Of a stretch of 64,000 nt of DNA, positions 62,738 to 64,000 are shown in pieces (the first letter of the stretch is position 1; every line of letters begins with the position of its first letter). Origin of the DNA: Thuidium tamariscinum (Eukaryota > Streptophyta > Bryopsida > Hypnales > Thuidiaceae); the NCBI GenBank assembly GCA_947034885.2, contig OX344753.2, forward strand, positions 4,402,001 to 4,466,000, written 5' to 3'. Below the pieces are notes generated by a model, which worked only from the letters and a program-made list of their open reading frames with translations, searched no databases and was not told where the DNA came from. The translations under genes and the position numbers were made by a program.

Positions 62738-63493
62738 AAAGAGTTGAATATATACATATAATAAGACATACATTGCAATTAGACATAAAGACTAAATATG
62801 AAGCAATGGACCAAGTCCTAGTCCCAACACCAATTAAAATTAGACGTGAGGTCCAAGTGCTTCAAAATAGTAACCACTGAGAAGGCGACACCTAACTACT
62901 TTCTCTAAGAAACGAATCACCTAATTTCACAATTTCACACTAATGAAAGAAATGAATACCAAATTGCAATCAGAATAATAGCCTACTTGATAATCCACAA
63001 ATACATAGCACCTTGTTCCAATTGGGAACCAAGTTATGAGAAATCTCTTACTATGGCCCATGAATTCTGGATTGAAATTTCTCATCTTCAAAATATTGAT
63101 AGATCTAGAACTAGACCTTAACACTAATACAATATGCGTCAATTGTTGCTTATTAACAACAATGATGCACTAGAGGAGGAATCATAGCAAGAACATTCGC
63201 CTAAAGTTAGTGATTACATCACAAGTACAGAATTCAAGATACAAACTGAACTACAATACTACAAAGGTTAGTAATTAATTTACTTAAACCACCCACCATT
63301 CTTCATTTCTAGTTTCAACCTCTAGGAAGGGAGTTCACGGAAAGCTATCTCCATCTAAAGCTAACTTATAGCTCGATGGTTAGCAAACAACTTTGCACTT
63401 TTGAAAGGTCATGAGAATCACATAATCCTAGTATAACCCCACAAATTCACTAACACAACAACACAACCAATGATGTTTTTCCCAGTACCTTGC
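62738..63493. other. Intergenic region or 3' UTR of the right-edge gene
   Basis: AT-rich with no coding signal; the part next to 63494 is probably the 3' UTR of the minus-strand gene. Confidence 0.45.
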
Positions 63494-64000
63494 TCAATCA
63501 ATGTGTGCATCACTATGGCCGATGTCAGCATCAGTTAAATTAAGTTCTGTCATTTGTTGTTCCACGGGAACTATTCCAATTTCAGATATAAACCTGTACA
63601 TTCAAAATCTTAGTTTAAACACAAACCTTCACAAGTCTAGGTGAAGGTCCTTTGAATAAATTCCAAATCTAGAGCAATTCAATCTCAAAAAAAATGAACC
63701 AAGAATAACAAATGACAACTAGAGATTTGGTTGGGAGTGAACCTTGCACATCACCTAGGATGCATTGTGTGGAACATATTGTATGCCAATTACATTTGTC
63801 TATAGGGACTAAATTCTCTGCTAAACTTTTGAGGCAAATACCACTTGTTCATAAAATCGATGGCATAAGAAATGAATTGACTTACCAATTAAGGAGGATG
63901 AAGAGAGTGATGGCCACTAGGATGAGGACGAGCACATGCACCAGTGGCCCAAAACCTTGAATGTTGATTGCTACTACAAGCATGAACAAGAGGGATGCAA
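63494..64000 (-). CDS. C-terminal two exons of an unidentified membrane protein, 5' partial
   Basis: Minus strand. The exon at 64000-63896 (running out of the window) encodes a hydrophobic stretch with VHVLVLILVAITLFILL, a likely transmembrane helix. It ends at a consensus donor (GTAAGTC), phase 2. The exon at 63593-63494 follows a TACAG acceptor in the matching phase and encodes FISEIGIVPVEQQMTELNLT, ending DADIGHSDAHID and a TGA. The agreeing splice phases and the helix make a real gene likely, with a short polar tail after the last helix. Family not recognised. Confidence 0.5.

Noticed and set aside
1-64000. CRISPR arrays, operons or phage-like modules
   Set aside because: The window is spliced eukaryotic nuclear DNA; repeats seen are MITEs, minisatellites and tandem duplications without regular unique spacers.

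Overview
The window reads as nuclear DNA of a land plant. The genes are intron-dense with GT-AG introns of roughly 100-600 bp, and the gene space is separated by very AT-rich, MITE-filled intergenic DNA. The two best-conserved proteins (an ASCC3/DExH14-type helicase and a plant-type G-protein beta subunit) match the plant versions of their families. A non-seed plant such as a moss is my guess from intron size and divergence, but nothing here proves it. There is no operon, CRISPR array, rRNA or convincing tRNA.

Layout. (1) 1-17821, plus strand: a nearly complete 48-exon helicase gene (ASCC3/DExH14 family, about 2,090 residues visible) whose first exon(s) lie at or beyond the left edge. (2) 17822-23240: AT-rich DNA with a CACTA-type fold-back MITE, a second fold-back element and a short tandem repeat. 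(3) 23629-27952, plus: a six-exon G-beta gene (374 aa) with an upstream ORF in its leader. (4) 29252-30010: a palindrome-rich MITE and a degenerate minisatellite, next to 30094-30639, minus, a secreted proline-rich protein (181 aa). (5) 30980-31720: duplicated non-coding units. (6) 32247-33221, minus: a two-exon gene for an unrecognised 266-aa soluble protein. (7) 33222-43811: a 10.6-kb gene-free stretch with three 0.92-0.96-kb elements that have TTAA-flanked CCCCTAAA inverted ends (piggyBac-like, non-autonomous), an orphan end, and a second small CACTA MITE. (8) 45291-52722, plus: a 14-exon membrane lipase of the diacylglycerol-lipase/class-3 type. (9) 55726-59663, minus: a four-exon, 834-aa polytopic membrane protein fused to an endonuclease/exonuclease/phosphatase domain (PGAP2IP/CWH43-like). 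(10) 59891-60150: an 85-bp tandem repeat upstream of it. (11) 60324-64000: mostly AT-rich DNA, a SINE-like repeat, one weak first-exon candidate, and at the right edge the last two exons of a minus-strand membrane protein.

The genes are ordinary neighbours rather than a pathway: RNA/ribosome surveillance, G-protein signalling, lipid hydrolysis and GPI-lipid-type membrane biology. I did not find a clear new multi-gene system. The observations most worth checking are the trio of piggyBac-like elements, a dispersed MITE family found five times and always inside introns, the EEP domain that lacks the usual catalytic histidine, and the long-armed fold-back MITEs.
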